Shown in pieces: positions 54,619 through 64,000 of a stretch of DNA of 64,000 nucleotides (positions are counted from its first letter, which is position 1; every line of letters starts with the position of its first letter). The notes beneath the pieces are model-generated. The model had not been told where the DNA came from. It did not search any database and saw only the letters and a list, made by a program, of their open reading frames with translations. The position numbers and the translations under genes are program-made. The stretch is from assembly GCA_033558025.1 (NCBI GenBank), contig JAUCEF010000014.1, forward strand, positions 1,364,001 to 1,428,000, read 5' to 3'. The DNA is from Phytophthora sp. 'mugwort' (taxonomy: Eukaryota > Oomycota > Peronosporomycetes > Peronosporales > Peronosporaceae).

Positions 54619-57540
54619 CTACCTCCGTTCGGATACTGGTATACTACATTAATTAAGAAAAATTTTACGTCAAACAAAAAAGTATTACGAACTTAAGTGC
54701 ATTTTTGCGATTTAAGCGTATTATCGGAAACCAGAGCGTCTCCTTTTTCATGTGGTGCTTTCAGAAATAGAAGAAGTCGAGAACAAGCCGAACGCAAGTG
54801 GTCTGAAAAAGAAAACGATCGTACTCAAAGTCCTGTTCGCTCAAAACTAGTTTTGTAATATACAGTACTGTACATATTTTCGTTTGGGCCTATTCGTGGT
54901 CAGAATCGATCTCCTTCATATTTAATAGGGTAGTTAGAAGCATGTCCGGGGTATATCTTTGCCCAAAATAACCTTTTCTGTAAATGTACGGAAGTATTTT
55001 ACTTATCATTCCTCGCATGCTTTAGGCGTTGTTTGCCTGGCTTACGTGCCGCAGCTTCCACATTCTGCTCTCTACGGCGTTATTGCGGCAGTTAACCTCT
55101 CTCAGGCACCTACGTCACTTTTAGCAGTAAAAATGTGACATTGGTGTCTGATGGTAGTATCAATGACCATGACATCGGAGGTACCTCGTTTCAACTGCGT
55201 GCCTGATTCAAAGGTTATTTCACTGTTTGAATCCGAGCACAAAAAAATTTCCGGCCATGCTTATAAAGCCTTCTATATCGAATAGAGTAGCCATGGGTGA
55301 CCAATGTTTATAAATGACGGCATGTACCGCATCTCAAACGGACAAAAGTATCAGCAGGCTGTCATGCTCGTTTTTGTGGCTGCTGATGAGCGGAAAGTAG
55401 TAAGAAATAAAAGCTTACTTGTGACAAATGAATCAGGAAACAAGGCAGTCTTACTATCCCTCCCTGTGATGGCAGAGCGCAAAACATAGTGTAAGTTCTA
55501 GTTATTCCATTTTCAGGGTTGTTTTTAAGCAAAAAGCGCATTCCCTCCTTACAGCAAATGATATGTTGTCATCCAGTAATATTGCCTGTTGTTATCCCTA
55601 TCAAAGAGACCTCACACTTTTACTTCAGACGTAGGATGCAGTCGTAGGACTAGCTTAAATCTTGCAGCATCACATCGCTATCTGGCACACTAAACGACAC
55701 CTCGCCCTAATTAGTGGTTGCGATACCAAAGAGGTGATAGCTCAGTACGTTCTTCATGCCCTTGTGAGCTTCATCAACAGCGCTAAAGCCATGAGAATGA
55801 TTTGTTTTTTCTCCTTAGCGCTCATGTGGTCGATGTAAATTACGTTATTGAGACCCTTTGCTTTGCCGCGAAGGAACTATTCATCCCATTCGTCCGCTTG
55901 GATCAAATTGAATCAACCCGTGACTCGAGCTCAGAGGTTTTCGTCTAACGAAATGAAGCTTTCGGCCGTACTCGAATCTCCTCTACTTTTAGCGCAGCCG
56001 CCATCCTCGGCAACGTCGCCGTCCTCGACGGACGACACGTCGATAGCGTCTTCCAACAAGGGCTTCCAAGCGCTGTCATCGAAATCTTCACCGCGTTGTC
56101 GTCTGGCTCATCTCATAGATACAAAGAAGTCGCTTGGTCCTGGTGTTCGCCCGTGGGACGGTGGATGACGACACTGTGCTTGTCTCACGTTGCCATTTGT
56201 CAATCGTCTCCGCACTCCTATCAAGAGCCACAATGTCGTAGAACAGCCTTCTTGCTGCCAGGGACGTTTAGGTGCCAGAGATGGGAGGTGTGTGCTCGGG
56301 GAGGGAAACCAAGAAGTGCGCTGGCATATGTACAGCGGGTGGGCAAAGTGAACACCCTTCCCCGCGTCTCTGTACAGTAAAACGTCAGCATCGCTTAGCA
56401 GGCAAGCTCCACCTGCAAGCTTGAGCTCTTTGCTCATGGTCTCTCCTTCAGCAACCTGCTTTCTCCTATGGGTTTGCTTTCTCTACAGCGAGTGGTCAAG
56501 TCGCTAAGATCTCGCCAATCAACAGACGCAATGCTCTTGTACTAAGTTATTTATACCGTTTCCTGTGATCCAGTCGATATAAGGCTGGAAGCTCTAGCTC
56601 TAGCTTGAGCTTTCACTTGTTTGTCATCACTTTTCTTCAAGCAACGAAACCACAATGGCTCGTACAACAAGAAAGTAGTATTCGCAAGACCTTCGAGATC
56701 GTGTTGTTCTCAAATGGAGGAGAGTGAAACTGGGCTACAAGAAGATAAGTATGCATCTGTGCATTCCTCGGGGCAGCGTGCGATCCACCGTACAGTTCTA
56801 CAAGAAGCACGGCCATAGTACGGTACCGCGGCGTTCAGGACGGCCTCACCGAACGGACAGAGGTTTGATCGCCGCATTGCCGCGACGTCGAGCGGAACCA
56901 TTTTTTTTCAGCGCGGCAGCGGTCACCGCTCAGGTAGCCAAGGACATAGGCAAGCCCGTCTGAAGCACTCTCGTCCGCGAGCGCGTTCTGGCCACAAGGC
57001 TGCATGAAGGTTGGCTCGCAAAAAGCCGTACCTGAGTCGTAGACATCGCCGCCTCCACGATGCCTATGCAAAAAAGTTTGATAACATGGCTCCCGAATGG
57101 TGAGCCGCGTGCTCTTTACCGACGAGGCCTCTGTGGAGCTTCGTGGTACGTCCGGACGGGTCTCGGCTTGGAGGAGAACGCACGAGGCGTTTGACGAGCG
57201 CTGTGTCGTGCCGACCTACAAGTCAAGCAGGAAGTCGTTGATGGTGTGGAGTTCCATCACCGCTGAAGGTGTTGAGACTCTTCATTTTTGAACAAACCCC
57301 AGGGTTGATATTCCTGAAGAAGTTATGAATATTCTTGAAGTGGAACATGTACCGGCATGCGGCATCGAACTCATAAACATGTTCGCTTTGCGAAGGGATC
57401 CATTTCGCCCATAATCCATTCCTAATTTCGTCTTTAGCCGCCAGAGGGTCGGTCGAACCCTCATCGTCTACTTTGCCCAAATATTACGCTGTAAACATCT
57501 GTCTCAAATATCCATTAAAGACCGAATACTACGGAGGTAG
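54619..57540 (+). mobile_element. Candidate Stowaway/mariner-type DNA transposon
   Basis: Left end CTACCTCCGTTCGGATA, right end (reversed) CTACCTCCGTAGTATT, giving a 10-bp terminal inverted repeat CTACCTCCGT. Each end is preceded by a TA target (54617-54618, 57541-57542). CTCCxTCCGT-like termini are characteristic of the Tc1/mariner/Stowaway group. A degenerate transposase of that superfamily lies inside at 56655-57291, close to the right end. The 2-kb AT-rich stretch before it contains no recognised gene. The short repeat means the pairing could be coincidental. Confidence 0.5.
56655..57291 (+). pseudogene. Tc1/mariner-type transposase fragment
   Basis: ATG at 56655, a TAG after seven codons, then YSQDLRDRVVLKWRRVKLGY and KKISMHLCIPRGSVRST (helix-turn-helix), followed by RRSGRPHRT (GRPR-type hinge). 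After a stop and shift, VLFTDEASVEL (57.11 kb) contains the first catalytic Asp and KSLMVWSSI follows. The second Asp and third acid are not found; coding potential ends near 57291. It is unrelated in detail to the intact Tc1 transposase at 37.1 kb, so it is a different family. Confidence 0.65.
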
Positions 57541-57542
57541 TA

Positions 57543-58131
57543 TTATGAATATAGATAACATATAGTATACTGCACGAAGTGTATATGTGGGTTCGCAAAT
57601 ACTGTAGCGTGGGCGCGTAAATAGTATAGGCCACTATTTTGGCTCTCCGACGGAGCCCCGTCAACCCACACTAATTGCACACGTTCAGCGGAAGAGCCAG
57701 TCAGCGCTCAAAAGCGAAAAGAAAGCGAAAGGACGTAAGCTCGAATGTCAAGTACGTGCAGTGGCTGGGGGGGGGGAACATATCCCATTCGTGAGACCTG
57801 TGTGGCAACAAGAACCACCCCTTCTGTGGTATGCCAGTTGAAGACAGCAGGGTGGTCACGTCCGCTGCCGAGCGTGTCAAGACGCTGCTGCCGCGCCGAA
57901 GACGGGACCCAATTTAACGCAAGCCACTAGAGAGCTAAGACAAAGCAAACTTGCTGTTTTCTTCGGCCTTCTCCCCCCACGGTCGCCAACCCTGGAGGTG
58001 ACGGTCAACCCGTTGGGGAGATCGAGCCCGTCGAAGCGGATCGTGAATCCTCCGAAGAGAAGGCATGTTGCAACGCTTCCAAATCAAGCCACGCAGGTGA
58101 CGGTAGCGCTGCGACGAGGTCAACACCGACG
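57543..58131. other. No gene recognised; short recurring motif
   Basis: The words CCCACACTAATTGCAC (57666) and GCGCGTAAATAGTATAGGCCA (about 57613) recur in related form at 59.26-59.34 kb. This suggests the lectin-like remnant lies inside a repeated unit. A run of G residues occurs at about 57770. Confidence 0.4.
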
Positions 58132-58649
58132 CTAGCGGCAGTACAGGCGGTAGTCCCCAAGGTACTGTACGTCATCCTCGGCGCCGTGCACTCCAAACAA
58201 TTGTGCAAGGTGACCGCGGTGGCCGACGCCGAGATCATGCGCCACGCGGTTGCTGTTGAGCTGGCAGTTCCAGAGCTGCATATCCGGTGTAGTTTTAGGC
58301 CAAGAGGCCGGGTAGAAGACGTTAAGCTTCAGATGATTCAACTGGTTCGGCGACGTGTCCACGTTCCAGCGCTGGTTCACTTCGTTCGCATTGTAAGCAT
58401 ACACGTGGGCAATTCCACCGCCCCATGTCTGGTAGGCGTCGCGGAACACGTTGCTGTTCTTGGCGTCGACGAGGTGCGTGTTGGCGCCGTAGAACCACAC
58501 CAAGTCGGCTGTATTGCTGTCACCAAGCCGATCACCACGTCATTGCCGTCGTTCGCGAGCTGCAAACGGAGGAAACCCATCATGCAGTAGCGCACAGAGC
58601 CACCCGAGAACGTCCAACCACCGTATATATCATTCCGGCCCATTCCCAC
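58132..58649 (-). pseudogene. Ricin-B-type (beta-trefoil) lectin-like remnant
   Basis: The minus strand reads GGWTFSGGSVRYCMMGFLRL and, after a frameshift, VWFYGANTHLVDAKNSNVF, GGGIAHVYAYNANEVNQRWN, HLKLNVF and MQLWNCQLNSN. The repeated pattern of an LxxA/V-x-N segment followed by Q-x-W (NQRWN, MQLWN) is that of beta-trefoil carbohydrate-binding repeats, which oomycetes attach to secreted enzymes. The frame is broken at least once and no enzyme domain or signal peptide is visible, so it is probably a gene relic. The family call is by pattern only. Confidence 0.4.
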
Positions 58650-60100
58650 ACTCCTCTGGAATCACAACATCCTCGAAGCGGCGCTGGTTACTGCGTCGCT
58701 CGGCTGCCCGAAGTGTCATTTTTCACGAGAAAGAGGTGGCCGCCTGTGTTTGGCTCAAAGGACCACTTGCTCTGCTGGAGCCGACTCCTGGGCGCAAGCT
58801 TGCTGTGCTGGAGCGCGAAGTTCGGCTGCGTCGGTCGGAGGTCTGTGTGCGTGTCGGAGAGTATCGAATGTGGCCAGGCGTTGGCACAACTGGGGAGCAG
58901 CTCCCGCGGCGTCGCTGGGTGCTTGAATGGGTCATGGCCGGAGAGGGGTGGTGCTGCTGGTGTTGCTTGGTCTTGGTGTTTGGCTGAATGAGGATAATTA
59001 CGTTGATTCCGGTTTTCTACAGTTCAATGAGCAGTAAGAGCTTAGATGCGGTAAAGTCACGAAATAGAGATTATGCGGAATAAACGAGAAACGGCTGTGA
59101 TAAATACACATCCCGCATTGAACTAGATTCCACTAATATGATTGATGAATCCCGTCAAATACCATATTTTTTTACGGATAATATGGTTTGCCGTCTGTTG
59201 AATAATTACCAATCCTAAGATCTATTGCTGCTTCATACTAGCGCAATTACTGTGGTCGCGCAAATACCGTGGCCCACACTAACTGCTTTGTTCGTTTGAA
59301 ATCCTTGAAGGCGAAAATACCTGGGCCCACACTAATTACACTTCTTGCTGTACTTTTCTGGGGTCCACTTAAGAATCGACATTTCCGCATAGATCATGCT
59401 TTAGTAGTCGCCTCGAAGAGTTCGCCGCCTCAAAACAAAGCTGACATTAGGTCCTGCTCGTCGTATTTTGTTCACTCCACATAATCACGACCAAAGACTA
59501 ACTAACTCGAGAGTTTTGAAAACGCTCGCATGCTTGTAATGACAGCAACCAATCAAAGAAGTCGTGCTTATTGAGTAAGAATTACGTAGTACGCTTCGAG
59601 GGATGGCGCCACATTGCTTTGCGTCTTGGCGGGAACAGAGCGGCTTTGGATGGAAAGTGGCGAGCGACTTAAGTTACTAGTACCGGGGAGGTGTTTTAGT
59701 CCATCACAGTTAGCCAGTCCAGTGTGTCTTTGGTCCACAAAACCTTTAGTTTCTGGCTGGGCCAGAGAAGTGTCAACTAAGACATTTTCCCGCTACCGAT
59801 GAGACAATGAAACCAAAACATAGTTTATGGATCGACTTGAACAAATTGCATGGAAAAGACATCAAAGTCGTCTTCCAGACTAAACTGCTACACGCTAGTA
59901 CCGATCAAGTTCGAGTAGAGCATTGCTTGAAAAACTTCGTCGTCAGCTTGAAAAGCTTCCACCTGCTTCCGTACGAAAGACATATCTTCATCACGCTGCG
60001 ACAGGACACTGTGAAGAACTCCAGCTCGGATTGTCGACGAGGCAACTTCACTCCAGACAGCAGCAACCCACTCACGCAGCCGGGTACGGTCAGGAGGTTT
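58650..60100. other. No intact gene; possible transposase tail
   Basis: Frames at 58425-58991 are antisense shadows of the lectin-like remnant. Near 59.93-60.0 kb the plus strand reads KLRRQLEKLPPASVRKTYLHH, similar in pattern to the C-terminal helix of some DDE transposases. It is too short to assign. Confidence 0.35.
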
Positions 60101-60181
60101 TAGCTTGAGGCTTGAAACCTCGCATCATGAGCGTGACGGGCATGCTTTCGTCGCGCAGGTCGCTAACCCACTAAGCCAGCT
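60101..60181 (-). ncRNA. tRNA-like sequence, candidate SINE head or tRNA relic
   Basis: The minus strand contains TGGCTTAGTGGG, a perfect RNA polymerase III A box, and about 50 bases later AGGTTTCAAGCC, a weak B box. A complete tRNA fold with acceptor stem is not obtained, so it is not a functional tRNA. It is more likely the promoter part of a SINE or a decayed tRNA. Confidence 0.35.
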
Positions 60182-60697
60182 TGATCTACACCAATGATGG
60201 CAGTACAGTAGATGCGCCGCTTGAGCGAGCCTTTTTCTTTTTGGTTTCTCGGGGTGCTCCGCAAGCAGCGACAATCTAATGCAATGATTGCTGCGACGAG
60301 TAGATGAGGGCACCTTAGCAGTAGCGCTCCGTAGTGCTGGCAGGACCGTTTCAAGGCTCTGCACCGGCTAGATCTTCTTGCCGAAACGCGAAAGGGGGCA
60401 GCTCCGTCTCCCGGAACTCGCTCAAATGCCTAGGAGTTTATCAAGGAAGTGTAAGAGAAAACCCGTCGCCTCGGCGTCACCAAAAACTACAAACAGGTTT
60501 ACATGAAGCTGCTGATTAACCATTTGAACTTGCAGATACTGTTTTTGTAATGTGCTCGTTGTGAATTATGAATATCCGCTGGGAAGAGCGACAGCATCAG
60601 CCTGCCGCTCATCGACAATGGTGCTGGTTGTTACGGTGCTCAACGTTTAGTAAGCCGGGCTGCGATTGGAAGTTCATATGGCGGGTGGTGGGGGGCC

Positions 60698-62136
60698 CTA
60701 GCACGACTGGCTAGTACGCCAACGAGGAACTGGACGCGCAAGCACAAAATTCGATCGATCATCGTGATGAAAATTGGAAGACTCGGGTGTGGGGTGGGGA
60801 ATTGGGCATTTTTTTATTTCCCTGTTGAACCGCTCCAGCGGGTTGTTAGTCTTATTGATCACGGCATGGTGGATGCCATGCACGTTCCACAGCTCAATCG
60901 GGTATGTACTAGCCACGGGCGATAAAAGTATGACCAAAAAGAAGACAATTTCTCCATGGAGTACGCCACGCGCTGTTCTTGGTACCGACACTACCCAAGC
61001 GTCGACACTTGTCCCATTGGAATAACTATGAGCATGTTAATTGCTCCACGCTCCATTGTGAAGCGAGCCTGTGGCTCGCAGATTCTCAGAGACTTCATCC
61101 GTCGGCGGGTTGCCTGTTTCCAGTGGAAGAGACAACCGTTGATGATCGTGTTGGGAAGCGAGTCTCGAATAGCCGAAATCAAGGCGGCTTCATAGTCGCA
61201 AGTGATCGATTCGGGATCGAGTCGATGCTCGGCGCCACGATGAGGAAGTGCAGGATGTTCCAGTACATGGTGTGCGAGCGCCCGGTTGCAACGAGTAGAA
61301 GACTGGAACATAGCAGTTCGTCGCGGCATCGTGACAAATGACCATCACTCACTGGCCAAGGGGGAAGGGACGCATCGGAAGGTACCATCAATAAATATAC
61401 TCGTTCGTCGATATTTGAGTAGCCGAAGAAATGACGGGTGAGCCCATCCGATGACGCGCTCAAGGTTCTCTCCATCACGGTATCTATAGTGGAATTGGAA
61501 TAAGCTTAGGTTTGTTCCTGTGATCATTGCTAGCGGCTCGACTTCAATTTGGCCGTGGACGCCTCCATCATAGTGAAGGCGACGAGCACGGTAAACACGC
61601 GATGTCACTTGGTCCCTAGTGAGCCCAACTAGATCCGTTTTCTCGTGGCCGAGGTAAAACTCGTTGTTAATCAAGGTCCAAATTTGGTTTGCGGTCTGCT
61701 CGAGGCGGTTACGGCCTTGATGTCAACGCACTTCCATCTCGGCCCTGATGTTTCGGGCATCCGCACTATCCACAACAGTGGCTTGGCAAGGGTGCGGGAT
61801 GAAGTTGGTGTACACGTCGGATCCAGCTAACAGCTAGCACTTGCCTCGGCAGGAGAACTGACGATAAAATCTACAGCGATATGCGGTCCTGATGTGCGAG
61901 CGAGCGCAGCGCCTGTACTGGTGCCCGTTGATGTTGATAACTGTTGATCCAGGCGAGGAAGAGGGGTGGAGGGTCGCAAAGATTCCGCCCAGCAACGTTC
62001 CGATTTCAGCGTTGTTTACATTTCTGGATTGTGCACGACCATCGTCGACGGGCTCGGAGGCGTCGGCAGTCGGCGTGTAGGCCGACGAATCCGTGTTGGG
62101 GGGTGTACAAGCCATTGCTGATTCCCAGATTCCCAT
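60698..62136 (-). pseudogene. Second MULE-like transposase with FLYWCH-type zinc finger
   Basis: The minus strand starts with a zinc-finger-like segment, HQYRRCARSHIRTAYRC followed by FYRQFSCRG (about 61.9 kb), of the FLYWCH/WRKY-like kind found before MULE transposases. In the same frame, across stops at about 61.83 and 61.71 kb, follow QIWTLINNEFYLGHEKTDLV and LTRDQVTSRVYRAR. Core motifs: SIFIDGTFRCVPS (61.39 kb, first Asp), ESITCDYEAALISAIRDSLP (61.2 kb, second Asp), NGCLFHWKQATRRR (61.13 kb), NKTNNPLERFNREIKK (60.85 kb, Glu). Frames shift at least twice. It belongs to a different MULE family from the copy at 32-34.6 kb, which ends in a SWIM finger. Confidence 0.72.
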
Positions 62137-62885
62137 GCGAGCGGTGGGATAGGAGACACAACCACTGGTAGATCAGGAATGGAACCTGCATTGGAGGCGT
62201 TGATGTCAGCGCTGATGCTGCCACCGAGAGCCGATGCTCCTCCGGCCCAGATGCATCAGCGAAGTCGCCGCGTGCTTGGGGTCGACAAGCCTGTTGAATA
62301 TGCAGTTGTACGGTGTTGGCGGCGGTTGTTCCTTCAGTGGCGTGGCATTCGCCTGTTCGGTTGAAGACAAATTGAGGAGTGGTGACAACGAACCACGGAG
62401 CGAGTGCTGTGGCTTTGTGGGACTCCATCTCGAGGGCTGCGCTTCGCCAATGAACTTATCAGATCACGTTGGGCGAAGTTTCCGTTGGTTAGCCCGACTT
62501 TAGGAAACGCCATTGCTAAGATGGATGAGCAACGCGGTGATGACTTCTGCTCACAACTCTAAACGGAACAAACTTCCCTAATAAACACGTTTACGCTGCA
62601 ACAAATGCGCTTAGCTGGTGGTAGCGGAAGGGGTTGTATTGCGCTGTGATGCAATAAGCGCCACGCGCACTAGTCGACACCGCAATCGTCGCGCCGTGGA
62701 AAATGTACGCTTACCGTTTCATAGCAGTTGCCGATCGAAGTTGAGTCGCAAAATATGGAATGGGCGCTCTGCCGCCAAATATTTTACCTTTTCCTTGTGT
62801 CTGCATTAAATCTAGCAGCCCGATCTAAAGGCTGACCAACAAAACAATCGCCGCGAAAGGTCGCCGACAAGTCGTATGACCTAAG
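62137..62885. other. No gene recognised
   Basis: Short overlapping frames on both strands only. The plus-strand frame at 62618-62809 has no motif. It separates the MULE remnant from the hAT remnant. Confidence 0.4.
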
Positions 62886-63960
62886 GTGGGTCCGATCTGC
62901 ATACGAGCCGCAAAAATCTACCTTGTGTTTGGCTGGTGGACCGACAAGTTCACCCACTACGTTGCGGTATTCGCCGTGGTTGCCTACGGCAATAGAGTCC
63001 ATGAGGTGTTGCTCGGCTTCTCTACCGCTCGATTAAAGTTCTACACAGGCGGTTACGTAGAGAGAAGGTCACCGGAGGGTCTGGTCACGGTTTCGAGTCC
63101 GCGCCCAAGATAGTCGCAGTTGAAGCGCCAAGCCAAGCGCTCTGAGCGGCGCAATGGCTGTTATTTCTATAATTCCCCTCGTACTAATCATTACTACTGT
63201 GTGCGTCATAGTGATCGTTCTTCTTAATGATGTTGTCGTCGCCGTCTACAGTGCCCTGGCTGGCCACATGCACGAGGTCGCTCACCTAGCCAGAGGTGAC
63301 CTAAAACCGCGCAATCCTGCTTGACACTGCTGCTTTCTGATACAGACACGCCAATCTATCCGCGTCCTCGCTCGCGTGCCGTGCAATAAGGTTCAAGATC
63401 GATAGCGAGACCAGACTCACCGGTGACCCTTGTTCTAAACTGCCACACAGCCGAGGGGTACTAAGAATTGATCGCCTTCATGTTACAGTTTACAACCGGA
63501 GCTTGCATAACGTGACCGCACTCGTCGGAGACAATTGTTCGAAGAACAAAGCAACCGCGGATTTACTGGGTGTTCACTGCTTGGGTGCTCTTATCACAAG
63601 CTAAACGTAGCGACTAAAAAAATGGTGAAGAAGCAAGCGGGTGCAGAAGCAGCAATTGCTAGTGTACGACCTATGGTGACAAAGGCGGCATACCTCAGGC
63701 GGCTTCTGCACTGATGAATCCGACCAAGGTGCTCCCCTTTAGACAACGGCAGGCACGTTTCCTCCACCTACCGGATGATTCAGCGTTTTCCAGAGCGAAT
63801 GTGACCTGAGGCTAGTCGACGAAGCGGAAGTACGGCGAAGGCTCAAATTTAATGCTTGAGAGATCTGTTGACTATTCTCGGGAAGTTCGACTCCATCATG
63901 GTCGACTCGCAGACTCCGGCGTCACACCAGGAGGTCGTCTGAAATTTTGCTCGATGACTT
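62886..63960 (+). pseudogene. hAT-type transposase remnant, running towards the window edge
   Basis: The plus strand reads FGWWTDKFTHYVAVFAVVAY and VLLGFS (62.93-63.02 kb), the first catalytic Asp region of oomycete hAT transposases (W-T-D). After a gap of about 350 bases it continues NVTALVGDNCSKNKATADLL (63.51-63.56 kb), with the second acid in GDNC, then CSYHKLNVAT and, near 63.8 kb, DLRLVDEAEVRRRL. Stops occur at about 63.69 and 63.85 kb. The 350-base gap holds a hydrophobic stretch that does not fit the transposase and may be inserted DNA. The hAT C-terminus would lie beyond the window. Confidence 0.6.
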
Positions 63961-64000
63961 CCCTCAGTTTTCCAACTATTTTGCCTAAGATGCTGGCTTC

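Noticed and set aside
58425..58991. 188-codon plus-strand ORF over the lectin-like region
   Set aside because: Opposite strand of a recognisable lectin-like sequence; composition is that of an antisense shadow.
1..64000. CRISPR array or prokaryotic mobile island
   Set aside because: No regularly spaced repeats; introns, oomycete promoters and retrotransposons show a eukaryotic genome.
1..64000. RXLR or Crinkler effector genes
   Set aside because: I scanned the longer frames for a signal peptide followed by RxLR-EER or LxLFLAK and found none.

Overview
The window looks like a repeat-rich, gene-poor stretch of an oomycete nuclear genome, most likely Phytophthora or a close relative. The support is: short GT-AG introns of 71-81 bases; genes starting from the oomycete composite core promoter (an Inr YCAYTYY followed by an NCAWTTT block), with a near-perfect copy at 44833-44851; a secreted cystatin-like cysteine-protease inhibitor of the EPIC type; three bZIP-like genes resembling the Phytophthora M96 mating-specific family; and a transposon mix (Copia, Gypsy, tyrosine-recombinase retrotransposon, MULE, Harbinger, hAT, Tc1/mariner) typical of these genomes. 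No prokaryotic operon, CRISPR array or rRNA is visible.

Layout. 1-4.4 kb: decayed sequence without a recognisable gene. 4.4-8.8 kb: two tandem paralogous bZIP-like genes on the minus strand with a short inverted-repeat element between them. 11-14.3 kb: a PIF/Harbinger transposase split by a LINE remnant. 14.5-18.9 kb: a Copia element with intact 5-bp target duplication whose interior carries two in-place inversions. 21.5-26.2 kb: a decayed Ty3/Gypsy element. 27.6-28.0 kb: the EPIC-like inhibitor. 29.8-31.8 kb: a broken chromodomain plus cysteine-peptidase-like ORF and an unknown ORF. 31.9-34.6 kb: a MULE with a palindromic duplication of its zinc-cluster region. 35.5-36.3 kb: a decayed fourth M96/bZIP-like copy. 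36.8-38.35 kb: a complete, apparently young Tc1 element with 242-bp identical inverted repeats, ending seven bases from the stop codon of the next gene. 38.4-44.8 kb: a small gene island (bZIP-like, zinc alcohol dehydrogenase, ankyrin protein, and two members of an undescribed small basic protein family). 46.3-52.3 kb: an Ngaro-like tyrosine-recombinase retrotransposon with complete A1 / B1-A2-B2 split direct repeats. 53.3-53.8 kb: a third member of the small basic family. 54.6-57.5 kb: a Stowaway/mariner-like element. 58 kb: a lectin-like remnant. 60.7-62.1 kb: a second MULE. 62.9 kb to the end: a hAT remnant.

Only about nine loci look like intact functional genes: three bZIP-like proteins, the dehydrogenase, the ankyrin protein, three small basic proteins and the protease inhibitor. 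The Tc1 transposase is the only transposon ORF without a lesion. The rest is a nested graveyard of mobile elements. I inferred frames and splice sites by eye; no database search was possible.
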